Source: Rhodococcus sp. X156 | Lineage (GTDB): Bacteria; Actinomycetota; Actinomycetes; Mycobacteriales; Mycobacteriaceae | NCBI RefSeq assembly: GCF_004006015.1 | Contig: NZ_CP034766.1 | Location: 2,079,001-2,143,000 of the forward strand | Direction: 5' to 3' | DNA: 64,000 nt | Part shown: positions 1 through 9,034 of the stretch, piece after piece | Position numbering within the stretch: position 1 is the first letter of the stretch | Layout of the letters: every line of letters starts with the position of its first letter | Notes under the pieces: model-generated | What the model was told of the DNA's origin: nothing | Databases searched by the model: none | The model's input: only the letters and a program-made list of their open reading frames with translations | Position numbers and translations under genes: made by a program

Positions 1-1083
1 GTAGACCTGCATCACCCGCTGGGCCACCACCTGCCAGTCGTAGCTCTGCACCGCCTCGCGCCCGGCGGCGACCAGCCGGGCCCGGCCCGGGGCGTCGCCG
101 AGCATCTCGTGCAGGTGCCGCGCCCAGGCGGCGGAGTCGCCGGTGGGCACCAGCCGTCCGGCGGCCCCGTCGTTGAGCACCCGGCGGAAGGCGTCCAGGT
201 CGCTGGCGGCCACCGCGGTGCCCGCGGACATGGCTTCCACCAGCACGATGCCGAAGCTCTCGCCGCCGGTGTTGGGTGCGCAGTAGACGTCGGCGCTGCG
301 CAGCGCCGAGGCCTTCTCCTCGTCGCTGACCCGCCCGAGCAGCACCATCCGGCGGGACACCGCGCGGCCGGCGGCCTTGCGCAGCGCCGCCTCGTCGCCA
401 CCGCCGACCACCAGCACCTGCAGGTCGGGGTGGGCGGCCACCAGCTGGGGCAGCGCACCCAGCAGCACGGGCATGCCCTTGCGCGGCTCGTCGTAGCGAC
501 CGACGAAGGCCAGCGTGCCGCCCTCGCGGGGGAAGCCCGGCAGCGGCTGCGCGTCGGCGAAGGCGCGCACGTGCACGCCGTTGGGGATGAGCACTGCGTC
601 GGAGCCGAGCGACTCCACCTGCCAGCGCCGGGCCAGGTCGGACACCGCGATGCGGCCGCTGATCTTCTCCAGGAACGGCTGCAGCACCGGCTGGAAGGTG
701 CTGAGCACCCGCGAGCGGGTGGTGGAGGTGTGGAAGGTGGCGACGATGGGACCGTCGGCCACCGCCATCGCCCACATGGACAGGCTCGGCGCGTTGGGCT
801 CGTGGATGTGCAGCACGTCGAAGGAGTTCTCCCCGATCCAGCGCCGCACCTTCGCCCAGTGGCTCGGCCCGAAGCTCAGCCGCGCCACCGACCCGTTGTA
901 GGGCACGCCGATGGCCTTGCCGCCGTTGACCACGTACGACGGCAGCTGCGTGCCCTCCTCGGCCGGGGCCAGCACGCTGACCTCGTGGCCCTGGTCGATG
1001 AACACCGCGGCCAGCTCGGCGATGTGCGCCTGCACGCCGCCGGGCACGTCGAAGGAGTACGGGCAGACCATCCCGATCTTCAT
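1..1083 (-). CDS. pimA: Phosphatidylinositol alpha-mannosyltransferase PimA (partial)
   Basis: GT4-family glycosyltransferase that adds the first mannose from GDP-mannose to phosphatidylinositol on the inner face of the membrane, starting PIM, lipomannan and lipoarabinomannan synthesis. The protein opens MKIGMVCPYSFDVPGGVQ, the PimA signature with its glycine-rich GDP-binding loop. Further on are the HIHEPNAPS and GESFGIVLVEA motifs of GT-B enzymes, the latter containing the E-x7-E region. 361 residues are visible; the usual length is about 375, so only the extreme C-terminus is beyond the window edge. The ATG overlaps the upstream acyltransferase stop as ATGA, so the two are translationally coupled. 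Confidence 0.95.
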   Translation of the reverse strand, partial: MKIGMVCPYSFDVPGGVQAHIAELAAVFIDQGHEVSVLAPAEEGTQLPSYVVNGGKAIGVPYNGSVARLSFGPSHWAKVRRWIGENSFDVLHIHEPNAPSLSMWAMAVADGPIVATFHTSTTRSRVLSTFQPVLQPFLEKISGRIAVSDLARRWQVESLGSDAVLIPNGVHVRAFADAQPLPGFPREGGTLAFVGRYDEPRKGMPVLLGALPQLVAAHPDLQVLVVGGGDEAALRKAAGRAVSRRMVLLGRVSDEEKASALRSADVYCAPNTGGESFGIVLVEAMSAGTAVAASDLDAFRRVLNDGAAGRLVPTGDSAAWARHLHEMLGDAPGRARLVAAGREAVQSYDWQVVAQRVMQVY

Positions 1084-1970
1084 CGCTTCCCCGCCGCCTG
1101 GTCGGCGTGCCACAGCGGTTGCAGCATGTGCCAGTCGGCCGGGTGGGCGGCGATGCCCTCGGCGAAGCGGTCGGCCATGGCCTGCGTGGCGGCCTGCACG
1201 TCCAGGGCGGGGTCGACCGGCGGGTGCACCCGCATCCGCCACCCGCGCGGGGTGTACCAGCAGTGCGCCGGCAGCAGCGCCGCCCCGGTGCTGCGGGCCA
1301 GCCGCGCCGGACCCGCGGGCATGGTGGTCTTCTCGCCGAAGAAGCTGACGGTGATGCCCACGCCGCTGAGCTCGCGGTCGCCGAGCAGGCAGATGACGCC
1401 GCCGGAGCGCAGCCGGCGGACCAGCCCGCGCACCGGCGACTCCGCACCTCCGGTGAGCGGGAGGATCTCGAAGCCGAGGCTCTCCCGGTAAGCCACGAAG
1501 CGCTGGAACAGCCGCTCCGGCTTGAGCCGCTCCGCGACGGTGGTGAAGGTGCCGTGGGTGGCCGCCAGCCACACCCCGGCCACGTCCCAGTTCCCGCTGT
1601 GCGGCAGCGCGACGACGACGCCCTTGCCCCGGGCCAGGGCCGCGTCCAGGTGCTCCCGGCCCTCGATGTCGGCGGTGATGCTCGCGGCCAGCGCCGCCTT
1701 GTCCATGGCGGGCAGCCGGAACGCCTCCCGCCAGTAGCGGCCGTAGGAGCGCAGCGACTCGCGCACCAGCTGCTCGGGCACCTCCTCCGGGGTGACGCCC
1801 AGCACCCGGGCCAGGTTGCGGCGCAGCTGCTGGGTGCCCGGACCGCCCCAGCGCGCGGCCAGGCCCGCGCCGGCGTCGGCGAGGCGGGCGGCCACCGGCT
1901 CCGGCAGGGCGCGCACCACCCGCCATCCCGCCGCGTACCCCAGGTCGGCGGCGCGCTCAGCTGCCCGCAC
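1080..1970 (-). CDS. patA: Phosphatidylinositol mannoside acyltransferase (PatA-like)
   Basis: LpxL/HtrB-family acyltransferase of 296 aa that transfers a fatty acyl group to the mannose of PIM1/PIM2 at the cytoplasmic membrane. The HSGNWD motif (near residue 125) supplies the catalytic His and Asp, and LLGDRELSG (near 195) supplies the conserved Glu. The GTG start lies 3 nt after the pgsA stop and the TGA overlaps the pimA ATG, so pgsA-patA-pimA form one operon. The same three genes are adjacent in mycobacteria (Rv2612c-Rv2610c). Confidence 0.92.
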   Translation of the reverse strand: MRAAERAADLGYAAGWRVVRALPEPVAARLADAGAGLAARWGGPGTQQLRRNLARVLGVTPEEVPEQLVRESLRSYGRYWREAFRLPAMDKAALAASITADIEGREHLDAALARGKGVVVALPHSGNWDVAGVWLAATHGTFTTVAERLKPERLFQRFVAYRESLGFEILPLTGGAESPVRGLVRRLRSGGVICLLGDRELSGVGITVSFFGEKTTMPAGPARLARSTGAALLPAHCWYTPRGWRMRVHPPVDPALDVQAATQAMADRFAEGIAAHPADWHMLQPLWHADQAAGKR

Positions 1971-1973
1971 GGG

Positions 1974-2600
1974 TCAGACCGGGATCTGGTCGCGGGCGCC
2001 GTCGGCGTTGCGCACCGCCAGCAGCCGCTGAACCACGGTGAGCACGCTGGCCGCGGCCAGGAACCACACCGCGACGTGCACGGCCCACGGCAGACCCATC
2101 CCGGTGAGCCCGGCGCCGGTGAGCACGATGATCAACCGCTCGGGGCGCTCGATGAAGCCGGCGTGCGCCGCGAAGCCGCTGGCCTCGGCCCGGGCCTTGA
2201 CGTAGGAGGTGACCTGGGAGGTGATCAGGCACAACAGCGCCGCGACGGCCAGCGGCCGGCTGTCCCCGGTGGTGAACGCCCACCAGGCCAGCGCGGCGAA
2301 GATGGCCCCGTCGGCGATGCGGTCGCAGGTGGCGTCCAGCACCGCCCCGAAGGGGGTTCCGCCGCCGCGCACCCGGGCCATCGCGCCGTCCAGCATGTCG
2401 AACATGACGAAGAACCAGATGACCAGCGCAGCAGCGAGCAGGTGGTCGGTGGGGAACAGCACCAGTGCGGCCACCACGCTGGCCACGGTGCCGATGATGG
2501 TGACCGCGTCCGGGGTGAGGCCGATGCGCACCAGCGACCGGGCCAGCGACATCGTGCCCTTGGACAGCGCCGACCTGGCGTACGTGCTGAACGCGCTCAA
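1974..2600 (-). CDS. pgsA: CDP-alcohol phosphatidyltransferase, phosphatidylinositol phosphate synthase
   Basis: Integral membrane enzyme of 208 aa that joins inositol phosphate to CDP-diacylglycerol, giving phosphatidylinositol phosphate for the PIM pathway encoded next to it. The CDP-alcohol phosphotransferase signature is complete: DGAMAR, then G, D and D at the family spacing (DGAMARVRGGGTPFG, followed by VLDATCDR). Several hydrophobic helices follow. The start is a TTG with GGAG 8 nt upstream; no ATG or GTG exists in frame before the upstream stop. The equivalent gene in M. tuberculosis is pgsA1 (Rv2612c). Confidence 0.92.
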   Translation of the reverse strand: MSAFSTYARSALSKGTMSLARSLVRIGLTPDAVTIIGTVASVVAALVLFPTDHLLAAALVIWFFVMFDMLDGAMARVRGGGTPFGAVLDATCDRIADGAIFAALAWWAFTTGDSRPLAVAALLCLITSQVTSYVKARAEASGFAAHAGFIERPERLIIVLTGAGLTGMGLPWAVHVAVWFLAAASVLTVVQRLLAVRNADGARDQIPV

Positions 2601-2670
2601 CGTCTCATCTCCGCATCAGTGGATCCACCCGGGTTCTGCGGGGCGGCTGCGAGCAGGATAGTCGTTGACC

Positions 2671-4413
2671 TCACGCCAGTCGGCGCACCAGTGTTCGCTG
2701 CAGCACCTGCCGGCCCTGCTCGTCCACGGACGCGTGCTCCACCTCGACGCTGGCCTTGCGCCCCTTGAGCACCACCGTCATCACTCCGTTGTCGAACCAC
2801 GGTCCGCCCTGCACGTCCCAGCGGATGGCGGGATCGCGCACCCCGGCGGCCCGGGCCAGCAGCCGCAGCGTCCCGGCCACGGCGGGGCGCTTGACCAGCT
2901 TGTTGACCACCTGGATGGGCTTGTTCAGCGGGTTGCGGAACGGCGACATGGTCAGCTGGTGCACCGCGGTGTCGCGCGGTTCCACGTCCTGCACCTGCGC
3001 CTCGGCCAGGTAGGAGCAGTGCACGTCGCCGGACAGCCACAGCACGCTCGCGGGGGGCTCCGGCAGGTGCGCGACGTCGGCGACGAGGGCCACCATGTCG
3101 TCGAAGGACTGCCGGAACGCCGCCCAGTGCTCCAGGTCCACCGCCAGCCGGATCTTCTCCCCCACCTTGGAACCCAGCTTGCCCCAGGCCCCCTGCGCGG
3201 TGGCCTCGTTCCAGCCCTCCAGGTGGTGCAGGCCCGGGAGCATGAGGAACGGCAGCGTGGACCCGATGAGCAGGTGCTGCACCGGCTTGCCCGACGGCAG
3301 CGGCTGCAGCGCCTGCTGCCGCGCCCACTCCCACTCGGCGGTGTCCATCATGGCGCGGTTGGCCGGGTCCAGCCGGCGTGAGCAGCGGGAGTCCAGCACC
3401 ACCAGGCGGTTGCGCCCGAAGTCCCGGTGATAGCTCCACTGCATCGACTGCGGCTCGGTGTCGGCGCGCCAGGCGAAGTCGGCCAGCAGCTGCACCCGCT
3501 CGGCGTCCCCGGGGGCCTCGCGCACCGCCTGGTAGAGCTTGTCCTCGGCCAGCTCGGTGGGCGAGAGGTTGCCCAGGTGCTGGTACACCCAGTACGAGGA
3601 GAAGGCGCCGATCACGCGGGAGCGCCACCACGGCTCGGTGATGATCTGCTGGCGCCACGACCACGAGCTGTTCCAGTCGTCCCGCAGGTCGTGGTCGTCC
3701 AGGATCATGCAGGTGGGCAGGGTGGAGAGCAGCCAGCGGACGTGCTCGGAGCCCCAGGACTCGTGGTAGAGCCAGGTGTACTCCTCGAAGTCGCAAATCT
3801 CGTCCACGACCTCCTCGCCACCGGCGTCCACCCCGGGCGGGCCCTCGCCGGCGGCGCGGCGGGCGTGCAGCTTCTCCAGGATCGCCTCGGAGGGGTCGTC
3901 GGCGTACACCTGGTCGCCCACCAGCAGCAGCGCGTCCGGCCACTGGGCGTGGTCGAGCTCCTGCATGCGCAGTGCCATGGCCACCAGGGCGTCCGCGCCC
4001 AGCGCCGCGAGCTGGTCGGGGGTGTGGCCCTCGCCGCGCCGGCAGGACCCGAAGGCCAGGCGCACCGACTCCTCGTCGGAGGTGGTGCGCACCAGGCTCG
4101 CCGGCGCCCCGGGCAGCGGCCACACCTGCTGGTCGTCCAGCGAGACCGTGTAGGGCAGCTCGGCGTCGGCGGGCAGGCCGTCGAGCACCACCAGGGCGTA
4201 GTGGTGGCCGTGCAGGCTCCAGGTGGGCTCGGTGCGGCGGACGCCGTCGCACTCCACCGTCACCTGCACCGCGGTGTCGGTCTCCACCCACACGGTGGCC
4301 TGGTGGTCGTCGACGAACCGCAGCAGCGGCCCGAGCACGATGCCGGCCCGCTCGGCGGCGACGTCGGTGGTCTGCTCGTCGGTGTTCTGCTCGTCGTGGT
4401 TCACCAGGGTCAC
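2671..4413 (-). CDS. PhoD-like metallophosphatase
   Basis: A 580-aa protein with an N-terminal beta-sandwich-like region and a calcineurin-type metallophosphatase domain. Metal-binding blocks are visible: LLVGDQVYADD, ILDDHDLRDDWN and LSGDVHCSYLAE. No signal peptide or Tat motif is evident, so it may be cytoplasmic, unlike secreted PhoD. The start is a GTG; a second in-frame GTG lies three codons later. It reads with the lipid operon, with about 70 nt between its stop and pgsA. In M. tuberculosis pgsA1 and the HIT gene are neighbours, so this gene is an insertion relative to that order. The substrate cannot be told from sequence. Confidence 0.85.
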   Translation of the reverse strand: MTLVNHDEQNTDEQTTDVAAERAGIVLGPLLRFVDDHQATVWVETDTAVQVTVECDGVRRTEPTWSLHGHHYALVVLDGLPADAELPYTVSLDDQQVWPLPGAPASLVRTTSDEESVRLAFGSCRRGEGHTPDQLAALGADALVAMALRMQELDHAQWPDALLLVGDQVYADDPSEAILEKLHARRAAGEGPPGVDAGGEEVVDEICDFEEYTWLYHESWGSEHVRWLLSTLPTCMILDDHDLRDDWNSSWSWRQQIITEPWWRSRVIGAFSSYWVYQHLGNLSPTELAEDKLYQAVREAPGDAERVQLLADFAWRADTEPQSMQWSYHRDFGRNRLVVLDSRCSRRLDPANRAMMDTAEWEWARQQALQPLPSGKPVQHLLIGSTLPFLMLPGLHHLEGWNEATAQGAWGKLGSKVGEKIRLAVDLEHWAAFRQSFDDMVALVADVAHLPEPPASVLWLSGDVHCSYLAEAQVQDVEPRDTAVHQLTMSPFRNPLNKPIQVVNKLVKRPAVAGTLRLLARAAGVRDPAIRWDVQGGPWFDNGVMTVVLKGRKASVEVEHASVDEQGRQVLQRTLVRRLA

Positions 4414-4436
4414 CCTAGCGACCGACGCTCGGGCGC

Positions 4437-4991
4437 TCAGTTCGGCGCGGGCCAGGCCTCGGCGAGCAGCTGCCGGGTCTCCCCCAGCAGCTGGGGCAGG
4501 ACCTTGGTACCGCCGAGCACCGTGATGAAGTTCGCGTCGCCGCCCCAGCGGGGCACCACGTGCTGGTGCAGGTGTGCGGCAAGCGATCCCCCCGCCACCG
4601 AGCCCAGGTTGAGCCCCACGTTGAAGCCGTGCGGGCGGGAGACCTGGCGGACCACCCGGATGGCGTCGCGGGTGAGCGCCATCAGCTCGGCCGACTCCGC
4701 ATCAGTGAGGTCCTCCAGCTCGGCCACGTGCCGGTAGGGCAGCACCATGAGGTGGCCGGGGTTGTACGGGTAGAGGTTGAGCACCGCGTACACGTGCTCA
4801 CCGCGGGTCAGCACCAGCCCGTCCTCGTCGCTCATGGTCGGGATGACGCACAACGGGCACTCCGGCGCGGGAGCGCGCTCGCCCAGGTCGTCCTCCCCCA
4901 CCGGGCTGGCGATGTAGGACATCCGGTGCGGGGTCCACAGGCGCTCCAGGCGATCGGGGGTCCCCACCCCGTGCTGGCGCAGCTCGGTCAC
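4437..4991 (-). CDS. HIT-family protein, probable Ap4A phosphorylase
   Basis: A 184-aa histidine-triad protein. The [16 protein letters not shown] block carries the HxHxH catalytic triad and the extension seen in the mycobacterial diadenosine tetraphosphate phosphorylase Rv2613c. A CPLC motif near residue 45 probably binds zinc. The GTG start overlaps the thrS stop (GTGA). Coupling to thrS makes sense because aminoacyl-tRNA synthetases produce Ap4A as a side product; that functional link is an inference from neighbourhood. Confidence 0.88.
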   Translation of the reverse strand: MTELRQHGVGTPDRLERLWTPHRMSYIASPVGEDDLGERAPAPECPLCVIPTMSDEDGLVLTRGEHVYAVLNLYPYNPGHLMVLPYRHVAELEDLTDAESAELMALTRDAIRVVRQVSRPHGFNVGLNLGSVAGGSLAAHLHQHVVPRWGGDANFITVLGGTKVLPQLLGETRQLLAEAWPAPN

Positions 4992-7075
4992 TCCGCCTGC
5001 ACCAGCTCGGTCTGTGCCTGCTCCCCCTGCGCCAGCTCGGCCTGCACCACCTCGGCAGTGGGCGAGGCGTTCTCCCGCCGCGCCACCCAGTCGGTGATCA
5101 GCGCCACGGCCCGCTCCACCGGCACGCCGTTGACCTGGGTGCCGTCGCGGAACCGGAAGCTCACCGCGCCGGCCTCCACGTCGCGCTCGCCGGCCAGCAG
5201 CATGAACGGCACCTTCTGGGTGGTGTGCGTGCGGATCTTCTTCTGCATCCGCTCGTCGCTGAGGTCCACGTCCACCCGGACGGCGTGGGTGCGCAGCTGC
5301 TTGGCCACGTCCAGCAGGTGGTCGGCGAAGGCCTCGGCCACCGGGATGCCCACCACCTGGACGGGGGCGAGCCACGCCGGGAAGGCGCCGCCATAGTGCT
5401 CGGTGAGCACCCCGAAGAAGCGCTCGATGGAGCCGAACAGGGCGCGGTGGATCATCACCGGACGCTTGCGGGAGCCGTCGTCGGAGGTGTACTCCAGCTC
5501 GAAGAGCTCGGGCAGGTTGAAGTCCACCTGGATGGTGGACATCTGCCAGGTGCGCCCGAGGGCGTCGCGCGCCTGCACGGACACCTTGGGGCCGTAGAAG
5601 GCCGCGCCGCCCGGGTCGGGCACCAGGTCCAGGCCGGAGCGCTCCGCGGCCACCCGCAGCGCCTCCGTGGCCTCCGCCCAGTTCTCGTCGGTGCCCACGT
5701 ACTTGTCCTCGTTGCGGGTGGACAGCTCGAGGTAGAAGTCGTCCAGGCCGAAGTCGCGGAGCAGGCCGAGGACGAAGTCCAGCAGCGACGTCAGCTCTTC
5801 CTGCACCTGCTCGGGGGTGCAGAAGATGTGTGCGTCGTCCTGGGTGAAGCCGCGGGCGCGGGTGAGGCCGTGCACCACGCCGGACTTCTCGTTGCGGTAG
5901 ACGGTGCCGAACTCGAACAGCCGCAGCGGCAGCTCGCGGTAGGAGCGCCCGCGCGACCGGAAGATCAGGTCGTGCATCGGGCAGTTCATCGGCTTGAGGT
6001 AGTAGTCCTGGCCCCGCTTGCGCAGGGTGCCGTCCTCGTTGTACTCCGCGTCCAGGTGCATCGGCGGGTACATGCCGTCGCGGTACCAGCTCAGGTGCCC
6101 GGAGACCTCGAACAGGCTGCCCTTGGTGATGTGCGGGGAGTAGACGAACTCGTAGCCCTCCTGCTCGTGCCGGATGCGGGAGTAGTCCTCCATGGCCCGG
6201 CGGATGATGCCGCCGCGGGGGTGGAAGACGGCCAGGCCGGAGCCGATCTCGTCCGGGAAGCTGAACAGGTCCAGCTCGGTGCCCAGGCGGCGGTGGTCGC
6301 GGCGCTCGGCCTCGGCCAGCAGGGTGAGGTGCGCGTCCAGGGCCTCGCTGGACTCCCAGGCGGTGCCGTACACGCGCTGCAGGCCGGCGTTGTTCTGGTC
6401 GCCGCGCCAGTAGGCCGCGGAGCTGCGGGTGAGTTTGAAGGCGGGGATGTGCTTGGTGGTGGGGATGTGCGGGCCGCGGCACAGGTCGGTCCACACCAGG
6501 TCACCGCTGCGCGGGTCGAGGTTGTCGTACATGGTCAGCTCGCCGGCGCCGACCTCCATGACCTCCGGGTCGTCGATGCCGGACTTGTCGCGGATCAGCT
6601 CGAGCTTGAACGGCTCGCCGGCCAGCTCCTGCTCGGCCTCGTCCACCTCGATCACGCGGCGGGAGAACCGCTGGGCGCCCTTGATGATCTGGCGCATCCG
6701 CTTCTCCAGCGCCGTCAGGTCCTCCGGGGTGAAGGGCCGTGGCATGGCGAAGTCGTAGTAGAAGCCGTCGGTGATCGGCGGGCCGACGCCCAGCCGCGCG
6801 TCCGGGAAGAGGTCCTGCACGGCCTGGGCCAGCACGTGGGCGCAGGAGTGCCGGATGACCATGCGGCCCTCGGGACTGCCTGCGGCGACGGCCGCCACCT
6901 CGGTGTCGGCGTCCGGGACCCAGGACAGGTCGCGCAGCTGGCCCTCGGCGTCCTTGACCACCACGATCGCCTCGGCACCCTTGCCCGGCAGTCCGGCCTC
7001 ACGCACCGCGGTCCCGGCCGTGGTGCCCGCCGCAACTGTCACGTGCTGCGGGGCGGACTCGACTGGATGTGCCAC
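4988..7075 (-). CDS. thrS: Threonyl-tRNA synthetase
   Basis: Class II synthetase of 695 aa that charges tRNA-Thr. An N-terminal TGS domain is followed by the editing domain with [10 protein letters not shown], then the catalytic core with motif 2 ([12 protein letters not shown]). The zinc ligands are visible: Cys in MNCPMHD, His in QDDAHIF and His in MIHRALFGS. An anticodon-binding domain ends the protein. The GTG start is preferred because AAGGAG lies 9 nt before it; longer in-frame readings run through the tRNA region. I saw no T-box leader in the short upstream gap. Confidence 0.96.
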   Translation of the reverse strand: MAHPVESAPQHVTVAAGTTAGTAVREAGLPGKGAEAIVVVKDAEGQLRDLSWVPDADTEVAAVAAGSPEGRMVIRHSCAHVLAQAVQDLFPDARLGVGPPITDGFYYDFAMPRPFTPEDLTALEKRMRQIIKGAQRFSRRVIEVDEAEQELAGEPFKLELIRDKSGIDDPEVMEVGAGELTMYDNLDPRSGDLVWTDLCRGPHIPTTKHIPAFKLTRSSAAYWRGDQNNAGLQRVYGTAWESSEALDAHLTLLAEAERRDHRRLGTELDLFSFPDEIGSGLAVFHPRGGIIRRAMEDYSRIRHEQEGYEFVYSPHITKGSLFEVSGHLSWYRDGMYPPMHLDAEYNEDGTLRKRGQDYYLKPMNCPMHDLIFRSRGRSYRELPLRLFEFGTVYRNEKSGVVHGLTRARGFTQDDAHIFCTPEQVQEELTSLLDFVLGLLRDFGLDDFYLELSTRNEDKYVGTDENWAEATEALRVAAERSGLDLVPDPGGAAFYGPKVSVQARDALGRTWQMSTIQVDFNLPELFELEYTSDDGSRKRPVMIHRALFGSIERFFGVLTEHYGGAFPAWLAPVQVVGIPVAEAFADHLLDVAKQLRTHAVRVDVDLSDERMQKKIRTHTTQKVPFMLLAGERDVEAGAVSFRFRDGTQVNGVPVERAVALITDWVARRENASPTAEVVQAELAQGEQAQTELVQAE

Positions 7076-7243
7076 GGTGCTGGGCTCCTTGTGCTGAACG
7101 ACGCGGGGACCGGCGACGGGGTGCGTCACCGTTGTGTGCCCCGATGCTATCGGTGCCCGTCCGGGCGCCCGGCAGCAGACGCACGGGAGGCGGGAGCGAA
7201 GGTGGCGCGGAGGTCGGCAGGAGCCTGCCGGAGAGGTGAGGGT

Positions 7244-7314
7244 GGTCCCGGCTGGGTTCGAACCAGCGACCTTCCCGGTGTGAACGGGACGCTCTTCCAC
7301 TGAGCCACGGGACC
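7244..7314 (-). tRNA. tRNA-Val (CAC)
   Basis: A complete cloverleaf on the minus strand. The acceptor arms are GGTCCCG and CGGGACC, the D stem is GCTC/GAGC, and the anticodon loop TTCACAC carries anticodon CAC on a TCCCG/CGGGA stem. The T loop is TTCGAAC. CCA is not encoded. Confidence 0.96.
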
Positions 7315-7370
7315 GTGCCTGACCCGGGTGAACCCTGGTCGGTCGGTGCGGTTGGGAACATTAACACGTC

Positions 7371-7402
7371 CCGCGGAGGGCCCTTGCAAGGGCCCTCCGC
7401 GG
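7371..7402. terminator. Perfect 32-bp hairpin, probable terminator
   Basis: Each 16-nt arm is the exact complement of the other (CCGCGGAGGGCCCTTG and its reverse complement). It lies downstream of the sigK operon and just before the leftward tRNA-Val gene. There is no long T run, which is common for actinobacterial intrinsic terminators. Confidence 0.7.
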
Positions 7403-7442
7403 ACGCCCTTGGGGCGGTCGGCTGGTCGGGTTCCAGACCCCG

Positions 7443-8045
7443 CTAGAGGGGTGACTGCACCCACCCGGCGTCATAGCCGACGAGGTCCGCCATGAGGGCC
7501 AGCGCGCCGATCAGCCACAGCGTGGTCAGCACGATCGCCGCAGTTCCCAGCCACGCCAGGGCCTGGATCCAGCGTGGCTGCGACGCCAGCCAGCGCGTCC
7601 AGCCGTAGTAGAACTTCTTGACCTGTGCCAGCACGCGCTGCGCCCAGGAGAACTCGCTGGCCAGGATGGCCAGCCCGGCGATGACCACGGCCCACCCCGG
7701 TCCGGGGTAGGGAATGAGGAGGATGCCCAGGCAGAGCACCAGCGTGCCCACCACGCCGGTGCTGATGCGGTACACCAGGTTCGCCGTGCGCCGGTGCCGC
7801 AGCCGCTCACGCCACCGTCGGTGCTTCTTCTGGGTGCGCACGAGCCAGCCGTCGTCGGGCTGCTCGACGCCCCGCTCCTCCCGCTCGTGCCGCGCACTCT
7901 CCTGCGCCGCAGTCTCCTGCCGCACAGTCTTCTGCGGCACGGTCTCCTGCCGCGCATCCTTCTGCGGCGGGGTCTCTGCTGGCACGGTCTGCTCGGTCAT
8001 GGTCTCCTCTGGCAGGGCGTCCTGCCGCTCTGGTTGTCCGCTCAC
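7443..8045 (-). CDS. TIGR02611-type (PGPGW motif) membrane protein
   Basis: A 200-aa protein. Residues 1-60 are a hydrophilic tail built of pentapeptides such as QETVP, QKTVR and QETAA. A basic segment follows, then hydrophobic helices around IPYPGPGWAVV, the hallmark of this actinobacterial family, and a final C-terminal helix. The function of the family is unknown. The GTG start overlaps the anti-sigma stop (GTGA). An alternative ATG at 8000 has AGGAG close upstream and would remove 15 residues. It is probably co-expressed with the sigma/anti-sigma pair. The pentapeptide tail comes from a degenerate 15-bp tandem repeat. Confidence 0.75.
   Translation of the reverse strand: MSGQPERQDALPEETMTEQTVPAETPPQKDARQETVPQKTVRQETAAQESARHEREERGVEQPDDGWLVRTQKKHRRWRERLRHRRTANLVYRISTGVVGTLVLCLGILLIPYPGPGWAVVIAGLAILASEFSWAQRVLAQVKKFYYGWTRWLASQPRWIQALAWLGTAAIVLTTLWLIGALALMADLVGYDAGWVQSPL
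7887..8036. repeat. Degenerate 15-bp tandem repeat in a coding region
   Basis: About ten imperfect copies in register, for example CTGCCGCACAGTCTT, CTGCGGCACGGTCTC and CTGCCGCGCATCCTT. The unit length is a multiple of three, so each copy encodes one pentapeptide of the PGPGW protein tail and copy changes would keep frame. Confidence 0.75.
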
Positions 8046-9034
8046 GCCGAGACCTGTCCGATCGCGACGATGGTGCCCGGGCTGGCCGGTTGGGCTCCTG
8101 CGGGCTCCACGGACACCGCGAACATCGGGAAGCTGGTGGGGTCGGACGTGGTCATCGGCGCCACCCCGAGGGCACCGGCGGGCGCCCCGGTAGTGGTCAC
8201 TGGACCCAGCATCACCGGGCTGGTGTCACCGAGGCCGTTCATCCCCCACAACACGTACTGGCTGTTGGCGGCGGCGCCGGGCATGTTCATGGGCACCACC
8301 ATGGTGCCGGAGTCTCCGGCCAGCAAGAGGGCCATCGGCGCACCGGTGAGGTCCTTCTCCCGCAGCGCCACCTTGCGCACCGACGGGTCGGACAGCGCGC
8401 TGACCACCTGGGGCTGGTCGAAGGCCGACACCGTGGGGGTGGTGCTGGTCGAGCCGTCGAAGACGTTCGCGCCGGCCCAGCCGGCCACCACTCCCACGCC
8501 GAGGACCAGCACGGCCGCCGCAGCGAGCAGCGCGCGCCGCGAACCTCCGAGCCAGCGCCCCGGTCCACCCCGGGTGGCTCCCCGCCCGCGCAGCGGGCCG
8601 CCGACGGGGCGGTGCGCGCCCGGGCTGCCGGGCGTGGTGCTGCCGCTCGGGCCTACACCAGGGACGCTCGTGGACGGCGCCGGCGAGGTCTGTCCGCCGC
8701 TGGTGCCTGACCCGCGCGCCAGCTCCAGCACCGAGGCCCGCAGGTGCTCGGGCGGATCAACCTGCTCCACGTCCGCGGCCAGCAGCAGCGCGATCTCCTC
8801 GGTCGCCTCGACCTCCTCCGCGCACTCCGCGCAGCCGGGCAGGTGGCGGGCGAAGAACGCCTCGTCCTCCGGCTCGAGGGCGTGCAGCGCCCAGCCGGTC
8901 GCCAGCTCGAGGTACTCGCAGCTGCCCTCTGCTTCGGTGCCCGTCCGGTCTGCGCCCATCCCGTGTGCGCCCATTCCCTCTGCGCCCATCCCCTCTGCGC
9001 CCATCCCCTCTGCGCCCATTCCCTCTGCGCTCAC
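8042..9034 (-). CDS. rskA: Anti-sigma factor, RskA-like
   Basis: A 330-aa membrane anti-sigma factor. After a repetitive N-terminus (MGAEG pentapeptides) comes a zinc anti-sigma domain with HLPGCAECAEE (HxxxCxxC), a proline/serine/glycine-rich linker, one membrane helix (about residues 155-180) and an outer RskA-type domain. It should hold the upstream sigma factor inactive until proteolysed at the membrane. The GTG start overlaps the sigma factor stop (GTGA), the usual coupling of such pairs. The repeat supplies several in-frame ATG codons, so the true start could lie further in. Confidence 0.88.
   Translation of the reverse strand: MSAEGMGAEGMGAEGMGAEGMGAHGMGADRTGTEAEGSCEYLELATGWALHALEPEDEAFFARHLPGCAECAEEVEATEEIALLLAADVEQVDPPEHLRASVLELARGSGTSGGQTSPAPSTSVPGVGPSGSTTPGSPGAHRPVGGPLRGRGATRGGPGRWLGGSRRALLAAAAVLVLGVGVVAGWAGANVFDGSTSTTPTVSAFDQPQVVSALSDPSVRKVALREKDLTGAPMALLLAGDSGTMVVPMNMPGAAANSQYVLWGMNGLGDTSPVMLGPVTTTGAPAGALGVAPMTTSDPTSFPMFAVSVEPAGAQPASPGTIVAIGQVSA
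8951..9034. repeat. 15-bp minisatellite at the anti-sigma N-terminus
   Basis: Five nearly identical tandem units, TGCGCCCATCCCCTC with one or two changes, plus a partial sixth. On the minus strand each unit encodes MGAEG or a close variant and so carries an ATG. Confidence 0.85.

Noticed and set aside
109-1491. Long rightward open frame over pimA and the acyltransferase gene
   Set aside because: Its sequence is low-complexity His/Gly/Arg-rich text that mirrors the real minus-strand genes; long antisense frames are normal at this GC.
7076-7243. Possible T-box or attenuator before thrS
   Set aside because: No T-box core, specifier hairpin or terminator pair could be made out, and AAGGAG already explains the start.
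5225-7303. 692-codon frame antisense to thrS
   Set aside because: Antisense shadow with no motif; thrS on the other strand is certain.
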